Positions 35,013 to 44,409 are shown, counted from the stretch's first letter. The stretch is 64,000 bases of DNA from Aridibacter sp965216195 (GCA_965216195.1 OZ244151.1:186001-250000); one strand, 5' to 3'. The notes: generated from the sequence alone by a model not told the origin. Numbers and translations: made by a program.

Positions 35013-35728
35013 ATTCTCTTCTCCAATAAAATAAAACCTTGTATCGTATATATCTTTTCGCGTCAGAAACCGGGTAACTTTGGATTAAATGCCAAATTCC
35101 AGTTCTTTAACTCAGATTGTGTTGTGTTACGTAGAAATATCGCGCGAAAGACAACATCTTACTTTAGCAAGCCTTGTGCCAGATATCGCGATTCGCGTAA
35201 GTCCTTTGAACGGGCTATTTAAAGTCTTTGTTTGGAATAAAACCGTCTTATATCGCGTCGCCTTTTGACACTTCACGCTGAAATATCCGCACTGTGACGC
35301 AAAACGACACACTCAGCGAAGAGGTTTTCACAGGTTTTTAACCGTCGAGCAAGAAGTGTTTAAGCATCAGCTTAAGAAGAAGCTAAGCACGAAACGCTTT
35401 GTGAATGGCCTGTCATCAAACACCCCATAATTTAAGAGCAAATAGTTTCAGAGATGATTTCGTTCTCTAAACGTTCACCTTAAGCACTAAATTTAACGGT
35501 TACTTGAACAAATCTCGTGAAACTGTTGTAACTAAACTACTTAAGAACGCTCGAACAATGCTTTACATTATTAAAATAACTGTGATAACTTTTGGTCACC
35601 CTCAAGGAAACGATGTAATTAACAGGTAACACTCATCTTTTCCAAACGTTTTATCCGATGTCTGGTTAAAACAAAAGCGTTATAAAAGCTGATAACAGCT
35701 ACTTTGAATATTAAGATTTTGTTCGTGT
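35013..35728. other. Long divergent intergenic region without a gene
   Basis: This 716-bp AT-rich region lies between the divergently read Tes-like gene and the phosphohexomutase gene. No frame with a ribosome site, no RNA gene and no repeat family could be supported. It must hold both promoters. A small hairpin (AGCTG-ATAA-CAGCT, near 35686) is close to the mutase start. Confidence 0.4.
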
Positions 35729-37120
35729 ATGGCGATACGCTTTGGTACATCAGGTTGGCGAGCGATTATCGCAAAAGAATTTACGTTTGAAAAGGTCGAG
35801 CTTGTCACTGAATCGATTTGTAGCTATTTGAAAACTTCTTCCGAAGCAGCTGGGAAGAAAATTGTTGTTGGACACGACTCGCGATTTATGGGCGAGACGT
35901 TTTCGGAGGTTGCGGCTGAGATCGCTGAGCGAAACGGTTTTGAGGTTTTGCTTTGTGAGAGTCCAACTCCGACACCTACGATTTCTTACACGATTCGAAA
36001 TCAAAAGGCCGCCGGCGGCATGAATTTTACGGCTTCGCATAATCCCCCCGAATATCAGGGGATAAAGTTTTCGACTTCGGACGGTGCTCCGGCGCTTCCT
36101 GAAATCACGAAGCGGATAGAGGAAATCATCGAAAAGGTGCCTGTTTCCGAAAGTTCGGAAGGCGGAAGAATTGAAAGAATTGATCCAAGTCCGGATTATC
36201 TGGACGATTTGAAAACTAAAGTTCGCTTCGATGTGATCGCCGACGCAAACGGCCGATATGTTTATGATCCGCTCTGGGGTACTGGTCGAGGGTATCTCGA
36301 CAAGATTCTCAAGGATCACGGCCTGGAAGTCGAGACGCTACATGATTGGCGTGACGTAACTTTCGGCGGTAAATCTCCTGAACCGGGTGAAAGCCAGATG
36401 GCTGAAACCAGAAAGCTGGTAGTGGAAAAGAATTTAACGCTGGGGCTTTCAACCGATGGAGACGGAGATCGATTTGGAGTTATTGATAACAACGGAGTGT
36501 TTATCACTCCTAATCAATTGATCGCGCTTCTTACTGATTATTTGGCAGAAAGCCGAGGCTGGAAAGAGGGAGTTGCGAGGTCGGTAGCAACGACACATTT
36601 GGTCGATCGCGTCGCGAAGGATCGCGGAATTGAAGTTCACGAAACGCCGGTTGGTTTTAAGTTTATCGGCGAATTGATAAATAAAGACGAGATAATTTTA
36701 GGCGGGGAAGAATCCGCCGGTCTTTCAATCAAGGGGCACTATCCCGAAAAGGACGGCATTTTAGCCTGTCTTTTAGCAGCGGAAGCAGTTGCTGCTCGCG
36801 GCGCAAGTTTAACAGAACAGTTAGACGATTTGATGGGCCGAATTGGGAGGCTCGAATCGGGCAGAATCAGTGTCCGTCTGACCGAAGAAATTGCCCAGAG
36901 TTTGAAAGACATTCTTTCTCAGGAGCCGTCGGAAATTGGCGGTCGAAAGGTTGAAAATATAAATCGCACGGATGGCGTGAAATTTTTGTTCGCCGATGAG
37001 AGTTGGATGCTTATGCGTCCCTCGGGAACAGAACCGGTAGTCAGGGTTTACGCCGAAAGTGAAGATAAACAAGATTTGGAGGTTCTTCTTGAAGAAGGTC
37101 GCAAATACTTACTGGAATAA
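35729..37120 (+). CDS. Phosphohexomutase (phosphoglucomutase/phosphomannomutase family)
   Basis: This 463-residue alpha-D-phosphohexomutase moves phosphate between C1 and C6 of hexose phosphates. The four-domain fold is marked by the phosphoserine loop TASHNPPEYQG, the metal loop DGDGDRFG, the sugar loop GGEESAG and the phosphate-binding RPSGTEPVVRVYAES. GlmM, ManB and Pgm share these motifs and the sequence alone does not decide between them. The 3' end overlaps the start region of the DivIC-like gene, which suggests co-expression with a cell-division gene. Confidence 0.9.
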   Translation: MAIRFGTSGWRAIIAKEFTFEKVELVTESICSYLKTSSEAAGKKIVVGHDSRFMGETFSEVAAEIAERNGFEVLLCESPTPTPTISYTIRNQKAAGGMNFTASHNPPEYQGIKFSTSDGAPALPEITKRIEEIIEKVPVSESSEGGRIERIDPSPDYLDDLKTKVRFDVIADANGRYVYDPLWGTGRGYLDKILKDHGLEVETLHDWRDVTFGGKSPEPGESQMAETRKLVVEKNLTLGLSTDGDGDRFGVIDNNGVFITPNQLIALLTDYLAESRGWKEGVARSVATTHLVDRVAKDRGIEVHETPVGFKFIGELINKDEIILGGEESAGLSIKGHYPEKDGILACLLAAEAVAARGASLTEQLDDLMGRIGRLESGRISVRLTEEIAQSLKDILSQEPSEIGGRKVENINRTDGVKFLFADESWMLMRPSGTEPVVRVYAESEDKQDLEVLLEEGRKYLLE

Positions 37121-37451
37121 CTCGCCGATCTCGCTGAAAAAAACGAAAGATCGGTTTGAGAAAAGCAATCGGAAAAAAAAGTCGACTCCAGAATGGTTTA
37201 TTTTTACGGTCATTGTTTCGATAACATTTTTGTTGTGTTTGGCGATTAACTTTAGAGCTTTTTCTGAAATGCGAAGTCAGTCAAACGAAAATAACGAACT
37301 AAATGCACAGATTGAGAAATTGAAAACTGAAACTGTTGTTTTAGAGGAGGAAATCAAAAATTTGAAAAACGACCCAAAAACGATCGCTCGTGAAGCGCGG
37401 AAGATCGGAATGAGTCGTCCTAATGAAAAAATTCTTGTGCCTGTAAATTGA
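37089..37451 (+). CDS. Septum-formation initiator, DivIC/FtsB-like
   Basis: This bitopic membrane protein of about 120 residues has a basic cytoplasmic N-terminus, one membrane helix (WFIFTVIVSITFLLCLAI) and a leucine/glutamate coiled coil (ENNELNAQIEKLKTETVVLE). It ends with the typical DPKTIAREARKIGMSRPNE segment. FtsB/DivIC proteins form a division complex with FtsL and FtsQ. The best ribosome site is GGAGG at 37078-37082, which is 6 bp before a TTG at 37089. The ATG at 37059 lacks one and would overlap the upstream gene by 62 bp, so I prefer TTG. Confidence 0.85.
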   Translation: MKKVANTYWNNSPISLKKTKDRFEKSNRKKKSTPEWFIFTVIVSITFLLCLAINFRAFSEMRSQSNENNELNAQIEKLKTETVVLEEEIKNLKNDPKTIAREARKIGMSRPNEKILVPVN

Positions 37452-37554
37452 GCTTACTTGCGGAGAGCTTATTTACTGACACTTACAACCTGCCCGTTAA
37501 ATCTGCCTTTTGCCTATCTTCTCCGCTTTGCCTTCAGCTATACCTACCAATTTC

Positions 37555-37584
37555 GCGGCTTGTGTTTTCCCGAACATAAGCCGC
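37555..37584 (+). terminator. Hairpin, likely terminator of the mutase-DivIC operon
   Basis: The arms GCGGCTTGTGTT and AACATAAGCCGC pair over 12 bp with one G-U pair around TTCCCG. A short T-run (CTTCCTTTTT) begins a few bases later. It lies between the DivIC-like gene and mtgA. Confidence 0.55.
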
Positions 37585-37655
37585 ACTTCCTTTTTAAAGT
37601 ATTCGTTTTATAGCGGGTTTGGTAAGATAGCGCGTACTGCAGACGCAAAAATGAC

Positions 37656-38417
37656 ATGTGGTATTGGACAAAAATTCTTTTCTTGATTTTGATCGGGGCG
37701 TTGGCGCTCTGGTTTTTGTATGAGTTCATTACGTTTCCCAATGTTGTACGGCTCCAGGAAGAAAATCCGACTACGACTTCGATGATCAAGCACCGGATTA
37801 CTCAGGCTCGAGCCAAAAGTAAAAAACCGCGTAAGGTAATGATTTGGCAACCGATTAAGCAGATTTCGCCCCATCTGCAGAAGGCGGTATTGGCCGGAGA
37901 AGATGCAAGATTTTTCGAACACAATGGATTTGATTGGGATTCGATAGAAAAGGCCTGGGACGAGGCCGTTAAAGAAGGTGAAAAGGAAGCAAAGAAAGAG
38001 GGCGACTATGATCCGGATAGCTGGATACCTCCGATGCCAAGTTTTAAGCGCGGCGCATCTACAGTGACACAGCAGCTTGCGAAGAATCTGTATCTTTCTG
38101 AGGAGCGCAATTTTCTGCGAAAGGGAAGAGAAGCGCTGATTACTTACTTTTTGGAGCGTAAGCTAAGCAAGAGACGGATATTGGAACTTTATTTGAATGT
38201 GATCGAATGGGGCGACGGGATTTATGGAGCAGAAGCGGCGTCGCGCTATTACTTTAAGAAATCGGCCTCGAATTTAACGCCAGCACAGGCAGCGTATTTA
38301 TCGGCGATGATTCCAAGTCCGCTTAATGTATTTAACCCGAAGAAGAATCCCAGACGGGTTCGCAGGAGACAGCGAGTTATTCAAAGGGGAATGCGGTATA
38401 TTAAACTAAGATATTGA
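37656..38417 (+). CDS. mtgA: Monofunctional peptidoglycan glycosyltransferase
   Basis: This 253-residue family GT51 enzyme polymerises lipid II. An N-terminal membrane helix (ILFLILIGALALWFLYEF) precedes the catalytic domain with Glu82 in GEDARFFEHNGFDW, followed by GASTVTQQLAKNLYLS, RKGREALITYFLERKLSKRR and the ELYLNVIEWGDGIYGAEAA motif. No transpeptidase domain follows, so it is MtgA rather than a class A PBP. The M23 peptidase gene converges on it across a shared terminator. Confidence 0.95.
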   Translation: MWYWTKILFLILIGALALWFLYEFITFPNVVRLQEENPTTTSMIKHRITQARAKSKKPRKVMIWQPIKQISPHLQKAVLAGEDARFFEHNGFDWDSIEKAWDEAVKEGEKEAKKEGDYDPDSWIPPMPSFKRGASTVTQQLAKNLYLSEERNFLRKGREALITYFLERKLSKRRILELYLNVIEWGDGIYGAEAASRYYFKKSASNLTPAQAAYLSAMIPSPLNVFNPKKNPRRVRRRQRVIQRGMRYIKLRY

Positions 38418-38439
38418 GTTTTTACGGAAAATTGGCAAA

Positions 38440-38470
38440 AAAAGGGGTGAGCAATTTGCTCACCCCTTTT
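38440..38470. terminator. Bidirectional terminator between mtgA and the M23 peptidase gene
   Basis: A near-perfect palindrome with 15-bp arms (AAAAGGGGTGAGCAA and TTGCTCACCCCTTTT) sits between the converging genes. The A-run and T-run at its two ends let it work in both directions. Confidence 0.85.
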
Positions 38471-38473
38471 GTC

Positions 38474-39319
38474 TTAACCTTTTGAATCAGTCGGCTCAGG
38501 CGGTAAAAACCTCCTTGGGTTAATCGGTTTTTTATCAAGCCGTAGTTCGTAATGTAAATGCGGTCCAGTAGATCGACCAGTGGATCCAACCAGTCCGATT
38601 AGCTGTCCGCGTTGTATTTCGTCACCCGTTTTTACTTCAAGCTTCGAAAGGTGTCCATATCTTGTAGTGAGCCCTAAGCCGTGATCGATTTCAATCATAT
38701 AGCCGTATCCGCCTTTCCAGCCAGCGTCTACAACTCGGCCCTTACCAGGCGCAACTACCATATCTCCCTTTTCGCCATCGATATCCATTCCGGAATGGAA
38801 TTCATACGAGCGACCGCCAAACGGATTTCTGCGAAATCCAAACTCATTGTTGATCTTTCCAAGGTGCGCCCAGATAGTCGGAAGAAATTCCGGGCTGCTC
38901 TTAGTTTCAATCATCTTGAGACGTTTTTCGATTTCCTTTTCCTCGCCGTTAGAATTTGTCGCAGCCAACTTGAAGTCAAACGGTCCGCCACTGTTCAGTG
39001 CATACTTGTCGTATGATTGCGGTCGCGAATAATCAATTGACTTACGTTCTGTTGGCGATTGGAATGGCTTCGTTTTCTCAAAACTCGCGGTTGTCGCTAC
39101 GGACTTAGAATCGAATGGAGCGGATAAGGAGGTGATAAGATTTGTATTATTGCCGTTTAAGAATCCGTACGCACCGATCGAAAGTAAACCGAAACACAGA
39201 AATAAACTCACCGCAGACGTATGAACGAGCTTTTTCGATATCTCGAATCTGCGAATGTAAATCTTTTCTTTCGTAGTGTGGGAAAGAAGAAATGTATAAT
39301 AACGATTATCTTCACGCAT
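38474..39319 (-). CDS. M23-family (lysostaphin-type) peptidase
   Basis: Starting at ATG 39319 (MREDNRYYTFLLSHTTKEK) this is a 281-residue envelope protein with one membrane helix (SAVSLFLCFGLLSIGAYGFL), a linker and a C-terminal M23 domain. The zinc site is HSGMDID and HLHYELR, with the G-rich GSTGRSTGPHLHYE motif intact, so it should be an active peptidoglycan endopeptidase. A longer frame from 39436 exists. I prefer the internal ATG because polytopic M23 anchors commonly begin with this charged YYTFxxS segment and an AGGAGA lies upstream. It is convergent with mtgA. Confidence 0.88.
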   Translation of the reverse strand: MREDNRYYTFLLSHTTKEKIYIRRFEISKKLVHTSAVSLFLCFGLLSIGAYGFLNGNNTNLITSLSAPFDSKSVATTASFEKTKPFQSPTERKSIDYSRPQSYDKYALNSGGPFDFKLAATNSNGEEKEIEKRLKMIETKSSPEFLPTIWAHLGKINNEFGFRRNPFGGRSYEFHSGMDIDGEKGDMVVAPGKGRVVDAGWKGGYGYMIEIDHGLGLTTRYGHLSKLEVKTGDEIQRGQLIGLVGSTGRSTGPHLHYELRLDKKPINPRRFLPPEPTDSKG

Positions 39320-39561
39320 ATAGCTAAGAAAATCTCCTAAACATAGATATTTACGCAGAAAAACAACCGGAAGCCGCAATAACGCAAACTTAACAAAATT
39401 TTCGGCAACCAAGCAAGGTTCCGAAACATTGTACATCGGGGGTCGGTGGTATTTTGTTAGTTACTTTTTCTACGTGTTACGAAACCTACCACAAACGACA
39501 TTTGAAATCAAACGCCATATGCGGCACGGACTCGCTATCCAGGGGGTCTAGACAATGCCAA

Positions 39562-39774
39562 TCAGCTTTGATTGTTCTTACTAGCTTGCCATGTTCTAAG
39601 TATCATAAACCCGATACCCAACAACAAGGCAACAAACACAAGAACAATAATAACCTTAACGGCCGTCGTAAGAAAGCCGATAAAAGCGATAATTTGCTTA
39701 AGTAATGTGATAACCAACGCCAAGATGGCGAAGACGCTACCCCATTTTCCTGCTGCTTTTATCCAAAGTGGCAT
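39562..39774 (-). CDS. Small two-helix membrane protein
   Basis: This 70-residue protein has two hydrophobic segments (WGSVFAILALVITLLKQIIAF and VIIVLVFVALLLGIGFMILR) and a polar tail. The ATG is preceded by GGAGAGG at a suitable distance, so it is probably translated. It lies about 90 bp after the B-box-like membrane gene on the same strand and may be the last gene of the sigma-factor operon. Function unknown. Confidence 0.65.
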   Translation of the reverse strand: MPLWIKAAGKWGSVFAILALVITLLKQIIAFIGFLTTAVKVIIVLVFVALLLGIGFMILRTWQASKNNQS

Positions 39775-39863
39775 AAATCTAACCTCTCCACTAATAATGA
39801 TAACACAAAGCAGCCCATTTTAAACATAGTTGTAAAGCCGCTCTGTTTTCATAACCTAGGCGA

Positions 39864-40634
39864 TTAACCGTCTCTCCACTGGTTCTTTTTCACCTGAGTC
39901 GGAAAATCATCCGATAATTCAAACTCACTCTGTAGAAAATCGGCGCTTTCGAGCGGGTCATTATATTGAATGCCCCCGGTTTGACGCGGAAAACCACTCA
40001 CGTCGGATTTTACGCCAGCTCGCTTAAAAAGGTATGTTCGCAATAAGTGAATGCCAAGACCGATTAAGAGTAGGGGAAGTATAAAGCGAGAAAGAATCTG
40101 CTCGAAATCAAATAATGTTTGCAAGACAAAAGATATACCGATTACTGTCAAAACCACTCCCCAAATTCGAGCATTTCCTGAGAATCTATCAACTAAAACA
40201 TCTTCCGCTGAATTCGGTGAAACCCCAGATCGAATCATTTGCGCAGTTCTCCAGGAATCAAGCGCCGCGTAGCACCACATTCCGAGGAAACCCAAGACGA
40301 AAAGTGCCGTTCCACCGGTAAGAATCGCCATCTGAAAAAGTCCTATAAACACAAGGAAATGGACCAGTGCCTTTGACGTTTGCCCGTTGTATGCCGCACC
40401 AAGTCCGGGGCATATTAACGAGAGCAGCGTCGCGATAATCGGCGACGTTTGTTTTTTAACGATCGGAACGAAAACCGCCTGATTTCTGTTTCTCAGCAGT
40501 TCCACTCCCTCGACAATACAATCCTGACAATAAGGAAATCCCTTAATTCGGTGGTCACAGGCTGGACAGAGCGGCTTTCCGCAACCGTTGCAGTTTACTG
40601 CCGCTACATTTTCTGTGTGATAAGCGCAGTTCAT
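39864..40634 (-). CDS. B-box-type zinc-finger membrane protein
   Basis: This 256-residue protein has an N-terminal zinc-binding segment of Cys and His pairs (C3, H6, C15, C18, C23, C26, later CQDC) in B-box order, followed by about four membrane helices (ATLLSLICPGLGAAYNGQ, LVHFLVFIGLFQMAIL, ALFVLGFLGMWCYAAL, and a pair near residue 160-195). The C-terminus is soluble. The phrase LSLICPGLGAAYNGQTSKAL resembles the TM2/DUF5683 type membrane domain. It overlaps the anti-sigma gene by 4 bp, so it is translationally coupled and may belong to the same signalling unit. Confidence 0.78.
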   Translation of the reverse strand: MNCAYHTENVAAVNCNGCGKPLCPACDHRIKGFPYCQDCIVEGVELLRNRNQAVFVPIVKKQTSPIIATLLSLICPGLGAAYNGQTSKALVHFLVFIGLFQMAILTGGTALFVLGFLGMWCYAALDSWRTAQMIRSGVSPNSAEDVLVDRFSGNARIWGVVLTVIGISFVLQTLFDFEQILSRFILPLLLIGLGIHLLRTYLFKRAGVKSDVSGFPRQTGGIQYNDPLESADFLQSEFELSDDFPTQVKKNQWRDG

Positions 40635-41416
40635 TTATTTCCGTCCCCTTTTATGAAAGTACCTTCAGTCGGTTTCTTATTGGTTTTCGGGGTAACGGTT
40701 TTGCCGCCTAGAACTAAATCAGTACCTTGTTTATAAGTTTGACCGGCAAGCTCAAAACTCTTTTGATACATACCGCCAATCGAATCATTCGATGAAGCGG
40801 TTTGGCTAAAAACAAGAAACGCGAAAAGAATCATCATCGCCACAGGGGCAAGTTGCGGAACTGAGACCGGAAACCGAAGATCCCGAACCCACTCTGTCAC
40901 CTGAGATGCCCAGGAAGGCGAAACAGATTCTGCCTCCGCAGTTCCAAGGGTAGCCTTCAATATCTTGTCGTGCAGACCTTCCGGAAGAGGATATTCTTCC
41001 ATTTTATAGGTGTAGCAGGCGGCTATCGAGCGTACTACTTCACCGGGAAGATCGGTGCAGCGCTCGCATAAAACTGCATGGCGTTCCCATCGGTGGAAAA
41101 CCGTCGCCGGCAGAAACCCGTCAAGATAGTCTGTCAAATGTTTTTCAAAATCGTCGCATGGCATGCCTGTTTCCGGCACAGTTACCGATAAAACGCGAGC
41201 TTCCAGTTTTGTCAGCGAGGCGCTCGGTGGCGTAATTTCTTGACAAATCTCGAGCGCATCCTTCACTTCATTAAGAAGCGAGTGGCAAAGTGGGCATTTT
41301 AAGGCGTGCGAGGCCATTGCTTTTTGCACCTTGTTATCGAGAGCCTTCTCAAGATATTCGCTGAGGTGCTCTTCAAACTCCGAACAACCTACCATTTTTT
41401 CATCTTGCCGTTTCAT
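40631..41416 (-). CDS. Anti-sigma factor with two zinc-finger (zf-HC2) domains
   Basis: Starting from MKRQDEKMVGCSEF (41416) this 261-residue protein has two tandem HxxxCxxC-type domains: C-EFEEHLSEYLE...HALKCPLC, then C-DDFEKHLTDYLDG...HAVLCERC. A membrane helix (LAPVAMMILFAFLVFSQT) and a periplasmic tail follow. zf-HC2 proteins bind and hold ECF sigma factors. Doubling of the domain is uncommon. It lies 56 bp after the sigma gene, and a 4-bp overlap couples it to the next gene. Confidence 0.88.
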   Translation of the reverse strand: MKRQDEKMVGCSEFEEHLSEYLEKALDNKVQKAMASHALKCPLCHSLLNEVKDALEICQEITPPSASLTKLEARVLSVTVPETGMPCDDFEKHLTDYLDGFLPATVFHRWERHAVLCERCTDLPGEVVRSIAACYTYKMEEYPLPEGLHDKILKATLGTAEAESVSPSWASQVTEWVRDLRFPVSVPQLAPVAMMILFAFLVFSQTASSNDSIGGMYQKSFELAGQTYKQGTDLVLGGKTVTPKTNKKPTEGTFIKGDGNK

Positions 41417-41493
41417 ACTAATTTCTCTCGTCGTCAATCTTTCTCTAGTTCGCGTAAAAGTAAAATTCTATTCATTTCAAACCTGGATAAAAC

Positions 41494-42087
41494 TCAAACC
41501 TGAACAACTCTCATTCGTCTCAAAATCTTCGCTAACTCAATCCGCCCCCTGTTGATTCTGGATTTGACCGTTCCCTCAGGAATCTGTAAAACATCGACGA
41601 TCTCTTTGTAGGTCAACTCCTCGATGTCGCGTAAAATCACGCAAGTTCTTAAATCCGGCGGCAGCTTATCAATTCCTTCCTGAACCTGTGCACATAGTTC
41701 TCGTCTTTCAACATCTTTTTGAGCCGATGTTCCGACCGCGCGCAGATGGAAGCTATGTTTATCGACCGTATCCGCCATCGAATTTTGCGGATTGCGCTGC
41801 CGTTTCCGGTAATCATCAATTATCAAATTTCGCGCCAGTCGCATTAACCAGTTTGAAAGCTTTCCTTGTTTAGCGTCGAACTGACCGAGCGTATTGTAAA
41901 TTCTTACAAAAACTTCCTGCGTCAGATCCTCGGCTGCGGCAACATTTGAAGTGAAACGATAAGCCAGGTTAAAAATCCTTCTGGAATAAGCTGAAACGAT
42001 TTCCTCCCAAGCCGCGCCGTCCCCTGCTCGACAACGTCTCACTAAGTCAGCGCCATTATCTTTTGTGTCTACCTTCAAAGCCTCCAA
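41494..42087 (-). CDS. ECF-type RNA polymerase sigma factor
   Basis: This 197-residue sigma-70 family protein has region 2 (IFNLAYRFTSNVAAAEDLTQ, VFVRIYNTLGQFD, NWLMRLARNLIIDDYRK) and region 4 (LPPDLRTCVILRDIEELTYK, IPEGTVKSRINRGRIELAKI), and lacks regions 1.1 and 3. The start is a TTG at 42087 with GGAG 9 bp before it. The anti-sigma gene follows, so activity is probably set by release from that membrane partner. It is divergent from the flippase gene. Its target promoters cannot be deduced. Confidence 0.93.
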   Translation of the reverse strand: MEALKVDTKDNGADLVRRCRAGDGAAWEEIVSAYSRRIFNLAYRFTSNVAAAEDLTQEVFVRIYNTLGQFDAKQGKLSNWLMRLARNLIIDDYRKRQRNPQNSMADTVDKHSFHLRAVGTSAQKDVERRELCAQVQEGIDKLPPDLRTCVILRDIEELTYKEIVDVLQIPEGTVKSRINRGRIELAKILRRMRVVQV

Positions 42088-42324
42088 ATGTTTTACTCCA
42101 AAAAGTAACCGGTAACAAAAGCGTTTAGGACTAATTCCTAACCAGCTTGTTTTACGAAACGGGAAAAGAAAAGTTCCGTTTTCAATTGAACAATTTTGCG
42201 ATTTTCGTGGACCAAGCGCGTTGAAGTTTTCGGGCGAAATGCTGTATCTTTTGTAAACATGGCTATTACCCCAAAAAATGCGACACTATTCTAACAAAAC
42301 AAGAAACACAAAACACCGAAAATT

Positions 42325-43395
42325 TTGAGCAAGTATCTAAAACTAATATTACTTTTGCTTATCGCCATTTTTATCGTCTGGTTTTTCGGAAGAAATCTGG
42401 ATTGGCAGGAAGTCGGGCTAAGCCTCGCGAAGGCCAAAGCGGTCTATATTGTTTCTGCAGTTTTGATTATTTGCCTGGGTTATCTTTTGCGCGCAAGACG
42501 CTGGCAGGTTTTGCTCGAACCGATCACGGAGACTTCTTTAAAGGAGCTATTTGCGACAACAACGGTCGGTTTTACGGCGGTTTTCTTAATCGGAAGAGCG
42601 GGTGAGATCGTCCGCCCGATGTGGCTTCCAATGAGGGATAGGCGCGTAAGACCTTCGGCCGCACTGGTAACTCTCGGCGTTGAAAGGATTTTTGACTTTG
42701 CCGCTATTATCACCTTCTTCTCAGTCAATCTGCTTTGGTATGACGCTCCTCCCGGTCGCGAAAACGAATTCGCATATGTAAAGATGATCGGCTATTTAAT
42801 GCTGATCGGTGTTGTGTTGGGATTTGTTGCACTTTTTGTTTACCAAAAGTTTTCTCCGAAAGTGATTTCCTGGGCTGGGAGGTTTGTCGAAAAGAGGTTT
42901 ATTCCGGACAGGATCGGAAAAATCTTCGTGAGCATACTTAAGCAACTCGCGAAGTCGCTTGAAATCTTACGCGATTGGCGTGAAATTGCTTCGGTCACGT
43001 TTTGGACGATTTTGCTTTGGCTCGCCATTGCTTTGCCCACATGGCTTGTTTTGATGGCATTTGATCTTCCCTTGGGTTTTAGCGATGCGCTTTTTGTGAT
43101 GGGATGGGCGGCTTTTGGTTCGATTGTGCCGACTCCGGGAGGTGCTGCAGGAGCATTCCATGCTGCAACGGGGAGCGGTTTAGTTTTCCTAAACGTTGCG
43201 CAGGAACTCGCGGCGGCGGTTTCGATCGCGATGCATTTGGTTTATTTCGCCCCAGCGGTCATTTTTGGTTTATACTATTTTATTCACGGCGACATAAGTA
43301 TCTCGCGTTTCAAGAATTTACTGTCGTCTGATTATTCAACAGAAGATGCGATAGACGAATCGTCGGAGCAGGAAACTCCGGCTATCTCAGCTTAG
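42325..43395 (+). CDS. Lysylphosphatidylglycerol synthase-like flippase domain protein (UPF0104)
   Basis: This 356-residue polytopic membrane protein with about eight helices carries the LPG_synthase_TM features LLRARRWQVLLEP, FLIGRAGEIVRPMWLP and PTPGGAAGAFHAATGSGL. These proteins move or modify lipids in the cytoplasmic membrane and are often annotated only as flippase-like. The catalytic GNAT-like domain of MprF is absent. The start is a TTG (MSKYLKLILLLLIAIF) with no strong ribosome site. nrdR follows after 20 bp. Confidence 0.85.
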   Translation: MSKYLKLILLLLIAIFIVWFFGRNLDWQEVGLSLAKAKAVYIVSAVLIICLGYLLRARRWQVLLEPITETSLKELFATTTVGFTAVFLIGRAGEIVRPMWLPMRDRRVRPSAALVTLGVERIFDFAAIITFFSVNLLWYDAPPGRENEFAYVKMIGYLMLIGVVLGFVALFVYQKFSPKVISWAGRFVEKRFIPDRIGKIFVSILKQLAKSLEILRDWREIASVTFWTILLWLAIALPTWLVLMAFDLPLGFSDALFVMGWAAFGSIVPTPGGAAGAFHAATGSGLVFLNVAQELAAAVSIAMHLVYFAPAVIFGLYYFIHGDISISRFKNLLSSDYSTEDAIDESSEQETPAISA

Positions 43396-43415
43396 TAGAG
43401 GCGGTTTTATAAATT

Positions 43416-43913
43416 ATGCGTTGTCCTTTTTGCGGAGTTGTTGACGATAAAGTAGTTGATTCGAGGGAAGCTAAAGATGGTGATTCGATTCGCCGGCGCC
43501 GGGAATGTTTGGGCTGCGGAAGACGTTTTACATCGTATGAGCGAATCGACGAGATTCCTTACATGGTCGTCAAAAAGGATGACCGACGCGAAAAATTTGA
43601 AAGAAACAAGATCATGGCCGGCTTGCGCCGCTCGGTTGAGAAACGCCCGATTTCGCCCGTTCAACTCGATGAGATCGTTGATAAGGTTGAGAGATTTGTT
43701 CAGGATTCTCCGGATCGTGAGCGTCAAACAAGTGATCTCGGAAAGATAATCATGAAGGAGCTTAAGAAGCTCGATAAGGTAGCTTATGTTAGGTTTGCTT
43801 CGGTTTATCTAGAATTTGAAGACGTTTCGGAATTTATGAATGAATTGAAGTATTTGGTAAGATCACGAAAAACTAAAAAGAAATCAAAATCCGCTAAGGC
43901 AAAGAAAAAGTAG
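43416..43913 (+). CDS. nrdR: Transcriptional repressor NrdR
   Basis: This 165-residue regulator of ribonucleotide reductase genes has an N-terminal zinc ribbon (C3, C6, C31, C34; MRCPFCG and RECLGCGRRF) and an ATP-cone domain with VVKKDDRREKFERNKIMAGL. The Lys-rich tail (RKTKKKSKSAKAKKK) is longer than usual. No NrdR boxes or nrd genes were seen in the window. It lies in a run flippase-nrdR-hsp20-lon. Confidence 0.95.
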   Translation: MRCPFCGVVDDKVVDSREAKDGDSIRRRRECLGCGRRFTSYERIDEIPYMVVKKDDRREKFERNKIMAGLRRSVEKRPISPVQLDEIVDKVERFVQDSPDRERQTSDLGKIIMKELKKLDKVAYVRFASVYLEFEDVSEFMNELKYLVRSRKTKKKSKSAKAKKK

Positions 43914-43923
43914 AAAAAAAATT

Positions 43924-44409
43924 ATGTCTCATGCTCGACCAAAAATGATTCCGGTGCCTGGCACAAACGTTGAAATAGCTGAGCTTAAACGTTTGCAGCG
44001 CCGCGTTGAGAGGCTCTTTTCTGCACTTGAGGAAGCTCTTGAGCTTGAGACCGCAGAGCGTTTTAGTGCTTTTTCGCCACCGGTAGATTTGTACGAAACA
44101 GATGACTCCGTATTAATTTCGATCGAGCTTCCGGGCGTTGAGGCGGACGATATAAATCTCGTTGCGACTGCAAAGGATTTAACGATCGAAGGTGTTAAAA
44201 AACAGTCTGGCGCAACTCACAAAGCCGTTTCCCATTTTTGCTGCGAAAGGCAGTTTGGCAAATTCCGTCGAAGAATAAATTTGCGTTGGGCGATAAATAT
44301 TAACGAAACTTCCTCAGAATTAAAAAATGGCAGTCTTAAAATCCGGCTTCCAAAGCTCGTTGACCGTCGCGGAAAGTCAGTAAAAATTCCCGTTGAAGAT
44401 GTAGAATAA
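43924..44409 (+). CDS. Hsp20/alpha-crystallin small heat-shock protein
   Basis: This 161-residue chaperone holds unfolding proteins. The alpha-crystallin domain (about residues 52-155) begins PPVDLYETDDSVLISIELPG, a hallmark of the family, and ends with the GSLKIRLPK strand. The usual IxI tail motif appears as VKIPVE. The gene lies just before lon with a 113-bp gap, which makes a protein-quality-control pair. Confidence 0.93.
   Translation: MSHARPKMIPVPGTNVEIAELKRLQRRVERLFSALEEALELETAERFSAFSPPVDLYETDDSVLISIELPGVEADDINLVATAKDLTIEGVKKQSGATHKAVSHFCCERQFGKFRRRINLRWAININETSSELKNGSLKIRLPKLVDRRGKSVKIPVEDVE

Noticed and set aside
35013..35728. Possible replication origin in the 716-bp gap
   Set aside because: No cluster of TTATCCACA-type DnaA boxes is present, and dnaA, dnaN or gyr genes are not adjacent.
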